This document shows, piece after piece, positions 15,124 to 21,579 of a stretch of 21,579 nucleotides of DNA; within the stretch, counting starts at the first letter, position 1, and every line of letters begins with the position of its first letter. A program made the translations under genes and the position numbers. Source of the stretch: DATCSE01 sp036568605. Lineage in GTDB: Bacteria; Pseudomonadota; Gammaproteobacteria; Burkholderiales; Burkholderiaceae_C. The stretch covers positions 1 through 21,579 of the forward strand of contig DATCSE010000500.1 of assembly GCA_036568605.1 (NCBI GenBank), written 5' to 3'. The notes beneath the pieces are model-generated. The model saw nothing but the letters and a program-made list of their open reading frames with translations. It ran no database searches and was not told the DNA's origin.

Positions 15124-15237
15124 GCTTCGGCACGCTCGGCCCCAACGGTGCAATCACCCCGCTCGCCCTGAGCTTGTCGAAGGGCTGCACCGAGGTGCAC
15201 GCAGGCTTCGACAAGCTCAGCCCGAACGGTTGTCGGG
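15124..15237. repeat. Dispersed inverted repeat (CTTCGACAAGCTCAG type) with a decayed copy
   Basis: CTGAGCTTGTCGAAG (15168-15182) and its exact inverse CTTCGACAAGCTCAG (15206-15220) enclose a smaller palindrome TGCAC-CGAG-GTGCA. A diverged copy of the right half, GCTTCGGCACGCTCGGCC and following bases, lies at 15124-15149 (22 of 26 positions match by eye). A short CCCGA/TCGGG pair closes the block at 15221-15237. The same core occurs at 20758-20889. The block fills the gap between two convergent genes and might end transcription from both sides. Confidence 0.85.
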
Positions 15238-15252
15238 AATTTCGGTTTCGCT

Positions 15253-16119
15253 TCAGGCCGGCAGCTTCAACAGTCGCTTCGCGTTCTCTTTCAGGATCAG
15301 CGGCCGCACTTCCGGCTTGAAGCCCGTCTCCTCGAAGTCCTTGAGCCAGCGATCGGGGCTGATCAGCGGGAAGTCCGAGCCGAACAGCATGCGATCCTTC
15401 AGCAGCGTGTTCGCGTACTGCACCAGCTGCGGCGGGAAGTACTTCGGGCTCCAGCCCGACAGGTCGATCCAGACGTTGGGCTTGTGCATCGCGAGCGAGA
15501 TCGCCTCGTCCTGCCACGGCCAGGACGGGTGCGCGAGGATGATCTCCATGTCGGGGAAATCGATCGCGACGTCCTCGAGCAGCATCGGGTTCGAGTTCTG
15601 CAGCCGCAGGCCCCCACCGCAGCGCATGCCGCTGCCGATGCCCGAATGTCCGCTGTGGAACACCGCCGGCAGCTTGTGCTCGGCGATCACCTCGTAGAGC
15701 GGCCAGGCCATGCGGTCGTACGGCTCGAAGCCCTGCACGGTCGGGTGGAACTTGAAGCCCTTGACGCCGTACTCCTCGATCAGCTTGCGCGCCTCGCGCG
15801 CGCCCATCTTGCCCTTGTGCGGGTCGATGCTGCCGAAGGCGATCATGATGTCCGGATTCGCCTGCGCGGCCTCGGCGATCTCCTCGTTCGGGATGCGGCG
15901 CCGGCCGAGCTGCGTCTCCGCGTCGACCGTGAACATCACGAAGCCGATTCGCTTGTCGCGGTAGTAGGCGAGCGACTCGGCCATCGTCGGCCGCTTGCTC
16001 GAGCGGAAGTACTTGTCGGCGGCGCGGTCGTACTCCTCGCCGTAGTTGTCGAACGGGTTCCAGCACGACACCTCGAGGTGCGTGTGGGTGTCGATCGCGA
16101 TCAGGTCGGCATGGTTCAT
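15253..16119 (-). CDS. Amidohydrolase family 2 metal-dependent protein
   Basis: This is a 288-residue TIM-barrel protein of the amidohydrolase_2 group, which holds decarboxylases and hydrolases acting on aromatic or ring-cleavage compounds (ACMSD, gamma-resorcylate and 5-carboxyvanillate decarboxylases, LigJ-like hydratases). Metal-site residues are His12 and His14 (IDTHTHLEV), His of VFHSGHSG (~155), His of LAHPSWPWQ (~195) and Asp of LFGSDFPL (~248). ATG 16119 is the first sensible start; its ribosome binding site is weak. The gene begins 20 bases after the esterase stop, so it is likely its operon partner, across from feruloyl-CoA synthetase genes. A role in processing a phenylpropanoid-derived aromatic is an inference from context; the reaction cannot be stated. 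Confidence 0.85.
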   Translation of the reverse strand: MNHADLIAIDTHTHLEVSCWNPFDNYGEEYDRAADKYFRSSKRPTMAESLAYYRDKRIGFVMFTVDAETQLGRRRIPNEEIAEAAQANPDIMIAFGSIDPHKGKMGAREARKLIEEYGVKGFKFHPTVQGFEPYDRMAWPLYEVIAEHKLPAVFHSGHSGIGSGMRCGGGLRLQNSNPMLLEDVAIDFPDMEIILAHPSWPWQDEAISLAMHKPNVWIDLSGWSPKYFPPQLVQYANTLLKDRMLFGSDFPLISPDRWLKDFEETGFKPEVRPLILKENAKRLLKLPA

Positions 16120-16139
16120 CGGGTCATCATCTCACTGGA

Positions 16140-17840
16140 CTACTGGCAGGAAAAGCTGTCGGCTGACTCCAGGCTGCCGCTGCCCTTGTAGCGCGCGACC
16201 TGCGGGTACGGGCACAGCGGGCGAGTGCGGGTGGCGGACCAGCTGGACGGCACGTCGGCATTCGCGCCGGCGGCGTTGCCGGCGCCGCGCGCGCTGGCGG
16301 TCACACTGGCCGGCGCCTGGCCTTGCTCGACCCACGCGACCAGCGGCGTCAGCATGTCGAACTGGTCGGTCGCGGGGCCGGCCGAGCAGTGGGTCATGCC
16401 CGGCACCCGGAAGAAGCGCGCGAAGTTGCTCGCGTCGCCGCCGTTCGCGCCGCGCAGCGACTCGTACCAGGCGGTCGTGTCGTCGCTGGAGAAGATCGGG
16501 TCGCTGGTGCCGTGGTAGACCATCATCTTCGCGCCGCGGTTCTTCAGTGTCGCGAGGTTGCTCGGGCTCGGCGGGGTCATGAACGACATGGCGCTTTCGG
16601 TGTAGGTCGCGTTGGTCGCCTGCACCTTCGCGAGCATCGTGGCCAGGCTGGTGTTCAGCGCGAAGGTCGGGCCATTGAACGTGGCCGGGTCTTCCGGCGG
16701 CACCTGCCAGATGATGCCGACCGCGCCGGAGTCGAGCACCGGCGGAGCGGTGAAGTTCCAGAACGCGGTGTTGCCGCCGCCGATGCCGACGTCGAACGGG
16801 AAGCTCGTGTAGACCTTCGTGCCGCTGTCGGTCGTGACGCCGGCGAAGCGCTTGGCGATCACGGTCTTCTGGTCGGCGCTCAGGCAGGTGCCGTCGCGCG
16901 CGCCGCTGCAGGTGGGCACGTCGCGGCTCAGGCTGAACGCGGCCTGGCAGGCGGCGGTGTCCTGGATCAGCCCATCGCTCGCGCCGTCCAGCGCGTCGCA
17001 CTTCGCGAGCACCGCGTTCGCGACCAGCGTGCGCTCGGCGGCAGTGAAGCCGGTCGACGGGTCTCCCGCCGTCGAGGCGACCGTTGCGTAGCCCTGGTAG
17101 GCGCCGATGTTCGCGATCGCGGCAAGCGGCAGCCGGAAACCCGGGTCGCCGACCAGGAAGCCGTCGTACTGGTCGGCATAACGCGCCGCCGCCACCATCG
17201 TGTGGCGCCCGCCGTTCGAGCAGCCGCCGAAGTAAGAGCGGTCCGGGCCCTTGCCGTAGGCGGTCTGGATCACGTTCTTGGCCATGGGCGTCAGCTTCGC
17301 GACCGCCTGGTAGCCGTAGTCCAGCCGGGCCTGCGGGTCGATGCCGAAGAAGGGCCCGAGCGACGCGGCGTGGCCGGCGTCCGAGCTGATCACCGCGAAA
17401 CCCATCGCCAGCGCGTTGGTCAAGCCCGGGCCGCCGTTGACCGGTCCGGTCGCGGTGACGACATTGCCGTCGATGCCGCCGTTGGCCTGGTAGAAGAAGC
17501 GCCCGTTCCAGGCGTTCGGCAGCCGCATCTCGAAGCCGATCGCGTAGGTGTTGCCGTCGACCGCGCTGGTGCGCGTGTACATCGAGCCCTTGACGAGACA
17601 GTGCGCGGCGATCGGCGTGCCGGCGATGGTCAGCGTGCCGGCCGTGACCGCGGTGGCCGACGCGATGCTTGTGTTGGCAAACGAAATCTTCGTCGCGAGG
17701 TCGGTGCACGACTGCAGCGTCGCGCCGGTGGCCGCGCTCAGCCGCGGCAGTTCGTCGTCATCGTTGCCACCGCAGGCGCTCAGGTGCAGCAAGGCGACTG
17801 CGACGGTCGCGGCCACGGGACGCCGGTTCTTGAGGATCAC
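16140..17840 (-). CDS. Tannase/feruloyl esterase family lipoprotein
   Basis: This is a 566-residue exported alpha/beta hydrolase of the tannase/feruloyl-esterase family (PF07519 type), expected to hydrolyse esters of ferulate, gallate or related acids. The N-terminus is a lipoprotein signal peptide, VAVALLHLSAC followed by GGNDDD, so the protein is probably membrane-anchored in the envelope. The nucleophile elbow GGCSNGGRH has Ser ~208, the acid is Asp in YHGTSDP (~447) and the base His484 in PGMTHC. The cysteines next to Ser and His match the CS-D-HC arrangement of this family. CDALDGASDGLIQD looks like the calcium-binding loop. The start is GTG 17840 with AAGGAGA seven bases upstream. It is divergent from the crotonase and feruloyl-CoA synthetase genes, which would use its product. 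Confidence 0.9.
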   Translation of the reverse strand: MILKNRRPVAATVAVALLHLSACGGNDDDELPRLSAATGATLQSCTDLATKISFANTSIASATAVTAGTLTIAGTPIAAHCLVKGSMYTRTSAVDGNTYAIGFEMRLPNAWNGRFFYQANGGIDGNVVTATGPVNGGPGLTNALAMGFAVISSDAGHAASLGPFFGIDPQARLDYGYQAVAKLTPMAKNVIQTAYGKGPDRSYFGGCSNGGRHTMVAAARYADQYDGFLVGDPGFRLPLAAIANIGAYQGYATVASTAGDPSTGFTAAERTLVANAVLAKCDALDGASDGLIQDTAACQAAFSLSRDVPTCSGARDGTCLSADQKTVIAKRFAGVTTDSGTKVYTSFPFDVGIGGGNTAFWNFTAPPVLDSGAVGIIWQVPPEDPATFNGPTFALNTSLATMLAKVQATNATYTESAMSFMTPPSPSNLATLKNRGAKMMVYHGTSDPIFSSDDTTAWYESLRGANGGDASNFARFFRVPGMTHCSAGPATDQFDMLTPLVAWVEQGQAPASVTASARGAGNAAGANADVPSSWSATRTRPLCPYPQVARYKGSGSLESADSFSCQ

Positions 17841-18021
17841 GTTCTGTCTCCTTTTATGGGCCGCCGTGGCGCAGCAGCGCGGCCTGATGATGCACGTGAA
17901 GGTTGCGCCATGTAGTTAAATCTAATAACAATAAGCCGTTCGCGGATAGCGACTTTCCCTAGGCTTGCGTGGGATCTCAGGGCTAACCCGTACTCTTTGC
18001 ATCCTCCAATTATTTAAGATC
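17841..18021. promoter_or_regulatory. AT-rich divergent intergenic region of the hydroxycinnamate genes
   Basis: This 181-base gap separates the esterase gene (minus) from the crotonase gene (plus) and is clearly richer in A/T than its surroundings around 17911-17935 and 18001-18020. GTTA-AATCTAA-TAAC (17914-17928) is a short inverted repeat, a possible MarR-type operator. TTGCGC (17903-17908) and TAATAA (17923-17928) are promoter-like but only 14 bases apart. No regulator gene is adjacent inside the window. Confidence 0.35.
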
Positions 18022-18936
18022 ATGAACCAATTACAGATCGTTTCGCCGATGCCGTCCGCCCACAGTCCCGCCCCCGAGCTCCTGCGCATCGAGCACGTCC
18101 GTGCGGTCACCCACGTGCAGCTGCGGCGTCCGGCGAAGCGCAACGCGCTGAACGATGCGCTGATCGCGCAACTGCGCCAGGTCTTCACGAGCCTGCCGGC
18201 CACGACCCGCGCGGTCGTGCTCAGCGGCGAGGGCGAGCACTTCTGTGCGGGGCTGGACCTGTCGTCGATGACCGAGCGCAGCGTCGTCGACGGCATCACC
18301 CATTCGCGCTCCTGGCACCACGCGTTCGAGGAGATCCAGTTCGGCCGCGTGCCGGTGGTCGCGGTGCTGAAGGGCGCGGTCGTCGGCGGCGGGCTCGAGC
18401 TCGCGAGCGCGGCGCACATCCGCGTCGCCGAATCGAGCACGTTCTATGCGTTGCCCGAAGGTCAGCGCGGCCTCTTCGTCGGCGGCGGCGGGTCGGCGCG
18501 CATCCCGCGGCTGATCGGCGCTGCGCGCATGGCCGACATGATGCTGACCGGCCGGGTCTACGCAGCCGAAGAGGGCTCACGGGTCGGCCTGTCGCAGTAC
18601 GTCGTGCCTGAAGGCGCTGGGCTGACGACCGCGTTCGAGCTGGCCGAGAAGATCGCAAGCAACGCGCCGCTGTCGAACTTCGCGGTGCTGCATGCGCTGC
18701 CGCGCATCGCCGAGATGGGTCAAGCCGAGGGTCTGTTCGCCGAATCGCTGATGGCCGCCATCGCGCAGGGCGACGACGGTGCGAAGGCGCGCATGAAGGC
18801 CTTCCTCGAAGGCAAGGCCGGCAAGGTCAAGCGGGCGGACGGCAGCGCGGCGACGAAACCGTCCCACGCGGCCGCGAAGCCGTCCAAGGCGAAGGCCGCC
18901 AGCAGGAAGGCGAAGGCGGCCGCTTCCTCCACCTGA
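18022..18936 (+). CDS. Enoyl-CoA hydratase/crotonase-family protein with basic C-terminal tail
   Basis: This is a 304-residue crotonase-fold protein. The oxyanion-hole segments are GEHFCAGLDL and VLKGAVVGGGLELAS. Two glutamates spaced 20 residues apart, in GGGLELA and ALPEGQRG, correspond to Glu144 and Glu164 of rat enoyl-CoA hydratase. The hydroxycinnamoyl-CoA hydratase-lyase of Pseudomonas has Ser at the first position, so this looks like a true hydratase acting on cinnamoyl-, coumaroyl- or feruloyl-CoA. Residues about 266-304 form a Lys/Ala/Ser-rich tail resembling histone H1, beyond the usual crotonase length. ATG 18022 begins MNQLQIV; an ATG at 18049 is an alternative and neither has a clear ribosome binding site. 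The feruloyl-CoA synthetase gene follows after 16 bases. Confidence 0.87.
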   Translation: MNQLQIVSPMPSAHSPAPELLRIEHVRAVTHVQLRRPAKRNALNDALIAQLRQVFTSLPATTRAVVLSGEGEHFCAGLDLSSMTERSVVDGITHSRSWHHAFEEIQFGRVPVVAVLKGAVVGGGLELASAAHIRVAESSTFYALPEGQRGLFVGGGGSARIPRLIGAARMADMMLTGRVYAAEEGSRVGLSQYVVPEGAGLTTAFELAEKIASNAPLSNFAVLHALPRIAEMGQAEGLFAESLMAAIAQGDDGAKARMKAFLEGKAGKVKRADGSAATKPSHAAAKPSKAKAASRKAKAAASST

Positions 18937-18952
18937 TCCTCCCGATCGCGAC

Positions 18953-20875
18953 ATGACCACACCCGTGCGCTACCGCGCCGTACCGCTCGGCGGCTCGCTG
19001 AGCGCGCACTTCGAGGCGCAACCCGACGGCTCGACCTGGGTTCGCTCGACCGAGCCGCTGCTGCCGTATGCGAAGCGCCTGACCGACCGGCTGTTGCACT
19101 GGGCCGAGGTCGCGCCCGAGCGCACGCTGGTCGCCAAGCGGGTGAACGGCGGCGACTGGCGCCGCGTCAGCTTCGCCGACGCGCTGCGCGCCGCGCGCTC
19201 GATCGCGCAGGTGCTGCTGGACCGTGGCCTGAGCGCAGAGCGGCCGGTCGCGATCCTTTCCGACAACGACATCGAGCACCTGCTGCTCGGCCTCGGCGCG
19301 ATGCTGGCCGGTGTGCCGTTCGCGCCGGTCTCGTCGGCGTACTCGCTGCTGTCGCAGGACCACGGCAAGCTGCGCCACATCCTCGGTGTGCTGACGCCGG
19401 GGCTGGTGTTCGCATCCGACGGCACGGCCTACGCGAAGGCGATCGAGGCCGTGGTGCCGGCCGGCACGCCGGTCGTGCTGACCCGCGGCGAGATACCCGG
19501 GCGCGCGACGCTGCGCTTCGACGACCTGCTCGCAACGCCGGCGACGGCACAGGTCGACGACGCGCATGCGAAGGTCGGCCCCGACACGATCGCGAAGTTC
19601 CTGTTCACGTCCGGCTCGACCAAGCTGCCCAAGGGCGTGATCAACACGCAGCGCATGCTGTGCAGCAACCAGCAGATGATCCGCCAGTGCTTCCCGCACC
19701 TGGCCGAGGAGCCGCCGGTGATGGTGGACTGGCTGCCGTGGAACCACACCTTCGGCGGCAACCACAACGTCGGCATCACGGTCTACAACGGCGGCACGCT
19801 GTACATCGACGAGGGCAAGCCCACGCCCGCGCTGATCGCCGAGACGCTGCGCAACCTGCGCGAGATCGCGCCGACGATCTACTTCAACGTGCCCAAGGGG
19901 TTCGAGGAGATTGCCAACGCGCTGGAGGTCGACGCGACCTTGCGCGAGACCTTCTTCAGCCGGGTGCGCATGTTCTTCTTCGCCGGCGCGGGGCTGTCGC
20001 AGCCGGTCTGGGACAAGCTGGACCGCGTCGCCGAGAGCCACTGCGGCGAGCGCATCCGGATGCTGACCGGCCTGGGGATGACCGAGACCGCGCCGTTCGC
20101 GATCTGCGCGAACGCTCACGACGTGAAGAGCGGCCACATCGGGCTGCCGGCGCCGGGCGTCGAACTCAAGCTGGTGCCGCACGGCGACAAGGTCGAGGTG
20201 CGCTACCGCGGCCCGAACGTCACGCCCGGCTACTGGCGCGCGCCCGAGCAGACGGCCGAGTCGTTCGACGCCGACGGCTTCTACGCGAGCGGCGACGCGG
20301 TCAAGCCCATGCACGACGACGCGCCCGAGCACGGCTTCCGCTTCGACGGCCGCATCGCCGAGGACTTCAAGCTCGCGACCGGCACGTTCGTCTCGGTCGG
20401 CCCGCTGCGCGCGAAAGTCATCACGCTGGGCGATCCGTGCGTGCAGGACGTCGTCGTCGCGGGGCTGAACCGCAACGAGATCGGCATCCTGATCTTTCCG
20501 CGGCTCGATGCATGCCGTTCGCTCGGCGAGGCGAAGACGCGCGAGTTCTTCCAGCGGCTGGTCGATGAGCTCTACGCGAGCGGCACCGGCAGCGCGACGC
20601 GTGTTGCCCGCGCGGTGGTGCTGACCGAGCCGCCGAGCATCGATCGCGGCGAGGTGACCGACAAAGGCTCCATCAATCAGCGTGCGGTGCTGACGCATCG
20701 GGCGGCGATCGTCGACGCGATGTACGACGCGCCGGGGCCGGATGTGATCCTCCCCAGGGGCTTCGACAAGCTCAGCCCGAACGGTGAGTCTCGTTCCAGC
20801 CCGAACGGTGAGTCCCGTTCCAACCCGAACGGTGAGTTTCGTTCCAGCCTGAGCGGTGAGTCCCGCTCGGGCTGA
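18953..20875 (+). CDS. fcs: Feruloyl-CoA synthetase with repeat-encoded C-terminus
   Basis: This is a 640-residue ANL-superfamily acyl-CoA ligase that activates ferulate, coumarate or caffeate with ATP and CoA. The ATP loop is LFTSGSTKLPKGVINTQRML, followed by VDWLPWNHTFGGNHNVGI, GLGMTETAPFAICAN, PGYWRAPEQTAESFDADGFY, FDGRIAEDFKLATGTFVSVG and the C-terminal TDKGSINQRAVL with the catalytic lysine. These segments closely match remembered Pseudomonas Fcs (about 627 residues). Homologues end soon after this lysine motif. Here the last ~39 residues (from about 602) come from a dispersed repeat: GFDKLSPNGESRS followed by further SPNGESRS-like units, and the TGA stop lies in the repeat's right arm. 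The native C-terminus was probably replaced or extended. The enzyme core looks intact. The ribosome binding site is weak, suggesting coupling to the crotonase gene. Confidence 0.9.
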   Translation: MTTPVRYRAVPLGGSLSAHFEAQPDGSTWVRSTEPLLPYAKRLTDRLLHWAEVAPERTLVAKRVNGGDWRRVSFADALRAARSIAQVLLDRGLSAERPVAILSDNDIEHLLLGLGAMLAGVPFAPVSSAYSLLSQDHGKLRHILGVLTPGLVFASDGTAYAKAIEAVVPAGTPVVLTRGEIPGRATLRFDDLLATPATAQVDDAHAKVGPDTIAKFLFTSGSTKLPKGVINTQRMLCSNQQMIRQCFPHLAEEPPVMVDWLPWNHTFGGNHNVGITVYNGGTLYIDEGKPTPALIAETLRNLREIAPTIYFNVPKGFEEIANALEVDATLRETFFSRVRMFFFAGAGLSQPVWDKLDRVAESHCGERIRMLTGLGMTETAPFAICANAHDVKSGHIGLPAPGVELKLVPHGDKVEVRYRGPNVTPGYWRAPEQTAESFDADGFYASGDAVKPMHDDAPEHGFRFDGRIAEDFKLATGTFVSVGPLRAKVITLGDPCVQDVVVAGLNRNEIGILIFPRLDACRSLGEAKTREFFQRLVDELYASGTGSATRVARAVVLTEPPSIDRGEVTDKGSINQRAVLTHRAAIVDAMYDAPGPDVILPRGFDKLSPNGESRSSPNGESRSNPNGEFRSSLSGESRSG

Positions 20876-20889
20876 GCTTGTCGAAGCCC
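20758..20889. repeat. Inverted repeat with four 24-bp tandem units inside the 3' end of fcs
   Basis: A perfect 23-bp inverted repeat (20758-20780 and 20867-20889, core CTTCGACAAGCTCAG) encloses four 24-bp units at 20774-20797, 20798-20821, 20822-20845 and 20846-20869. Each unit is a variant of AGCCCGAACGGTGAGT followed by YYCGTTCC; the fourth is the most diverged. The unit length is a multiple of three, so copies add eight residues each without shifting the frame. The fcs stop TGA (20873-20875) is in the right arm. The core matches the repeat at 15168-15220. Confidence 0.93.
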
Positions 20890-20909
20890 TCTCGCCCAAA
20901 GCACAGACC

Positions 20910-21579
20910 ATGAAGATCCAAGGACAACCCGCCCTCGTCACCGGCGGCGCCTCCGGCCTAGGCGCGCAGACCGCGCGCGAGCTCGCGCGGCGCGGCGCGA
21001 AGGTCGCCGTACTCGACCGCAACGCCGACGGCGCGCAGGCCGTCGCGAAGGAAATCGGCGGCATCGGCATCGCCTGCGACATCACGTCGCCCGACAGCGT
21101 GATCGCCGCGCTGAAGTCCGCGGCCGATGCGCACGGCCCGGCGCGCCTCGTGATGAACATCGCCGGCATCGGCACCGCGAAGCGCGTGATCGGCAAGGAC
21201 GGCACGCCGATGCCGCTCGAGGACTTCAAGCGCGTCGTCGACATCAACCTCATCGGCACGTTCAACGTGATCCGCCTCGCGGTCGCCGAGACCGTCAAGC
21301 TCGAGCCGCTCGAGGACGGCGAGCGCGGCGTGATCGTCAACACTGCATCGGTCGCCGCATTCGACGGCCAGGTCGGGCAGGAGGCGTATGCGGCGTCCAA
21401 GGGCGGGCTGGTCTCGCTGACGTTGCCGCTGGCGCGCGACCTCGCGCAGTTCGGCGTGCGCGTCTGCACGATCGCGCCGGGGCTGTTCCTGACGCCGTTG
21501 ATGGCCGAGCTGCCGCAGGCGGTGCAGGAGTCGCTGGCCGCCAGCATCCCGTTCCCGAAGCGACTGGGCAAGCCCGAGG
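20910..21579 (+). CDS. SDR-family 3-hydroxyacyl-CoA dehydrogenase-like protein, N-terminal part
   Basis: The frame starts at ATG 20910 and is still open at the window end, giving 223 residues of a protein normally about 255. It is a classical short-chain dehydrogenase with the NAD(H) loop VTGGASGLG (residues 10-18), Asp in VAVLDRNADG favouring NAD, NIAG in place of NNAG, Ser147 (NTASVAAF) and Tyr160-x3-Lys164 (YAASK). The sequence resembles type II 3-hydroxyacyl-CoA dehydrogenases (HSD10-like), e.g. GEDG-like ERGVIVNTASVAAFDGQVGQ. After the hydratase, it would oxidise the 3-hydroxyacyl-CoA to the 3-keto form. It lies 34 bases after the fcs stop, with the repeat's right arm in the gap and no obvious ribosome binding site. 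Confidence 0.88.
   Translation, partial: MKIQGQPALVTGGASGLGAQTARELARRGAKVAVLDRNADGAQAVAKEIGGIGIACDITSPDSVIAALKSAADAHGPARLVMNIAGIGTAKRVIGKDGTPMPLEDFKRVVDINLIGTFNVIRLAVAETVKLEPLEDGERGVIVNTASVAAFDGQVGQEAYAASKGGLVSLTLPLARDLAQFGVRVCTIAPGLFLTPLMAELPQAVQESLAASIPFPKRLGKPE

Noticed and set aside
20774..20869. CRISPR or minisatellite unrelated to coding
   Set aside because: The units are directly adjacent without spacers, are 24 bp, and lie in frame within fcs bounded by a known-type inverted repeat.
18827..21571. A 914-codon open frame on the minus strand across fcs and the SDR gene
   Set aside because: It is antisense to two clear enzymes, and its Leu-Thr-Val-Arg repeats are only the reverse reading of the 24-bp tandem units.

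Overview
The window looks like chromosomal DNA of a GC-rich betaproteobacterium, most likely Burkholderiales (Rubrivivax, Leptothrix or Methylibium-like). This is inferred from the strong G/C third-position bias, the aerobic benzoyl-CoA (box) genes, the protein families present and two kinds of dispersed palindromic repeat. No rRNA, tRNA, CRISPR array, transposase or phage gene is visible. Fifteen CDSs are supported; boxB runs off the left edge and an SDR gene runs off the right edge. No gap between genes exceeds about 200 bases.

Layout. (1) 1-2714: 3' end of boxB, boxA, and a secreted CAP-domain protein whose TTG start overlaps the boxA stop. (2) 2787-4277: a compact RNase II-type exoribonuclease with a variant active site. 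(3) 4331-11528: a sugar or cyclitol utilisation locus: ROK regulator, ribose-type ABC transporter (ATPase, permease, binding protein), a TIM-barrel isomerase/epimerase-like protein and a Gfo/Idh/MocA dehydrogenase. A promoter flanked by TTCGAA-centred palindromes lies before the ROK gene, and a triple REP-like array separates it from the transporter. (4) 11635-12890 (minus): 1-Cys peroxiredoxin and a RidA-family protein. (5) 13051-15096: an RhtB/LysE exporter followed by a MocR-type regulator. (6) 15253-17840 (minus): a metal-dependent amidohydrolase and a tannase/feruloyl-esterase-family lipoprotein. (7) 18022-21579 (plus): crotonase, feruloyl-CoA synthetase and a 3-hydroxyacyl-CoA-dehydrogenase-like SDR.

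How the parts may work together. Groups 6 and 7 are divergently arranged and suggest release of hydroxycinnamates from esters outside the cytoplasm, CoA activation, then hydration and oxidation of the side chain. The crotonase has the two-glutamate site of true hydratases, which favours beta-oxidation over the retro-aldol, vanillin-forming route. Beta-oxidation of phenylpropanoids gives benzoyl-CoA-type products, so the box genes at the other end of the window could be metabolically linked, although the window does not prove this. Group 3 has no sugar kinase. A dehydrogenase-plus-isomerase route through 3-keto sugars is a reasonable but unproven reading.

The most unusual sequence event is at the 3' end of the feruloyl-CoA synthetase gene. 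A dispersed inverted repeat plus four 24-bp tandem units supplies the last ~39 codons and the stop codon. I see no convincing wholly new system; most of the window is recognisable catabolic and housekeeping content with a few odd details, listed in the findings.
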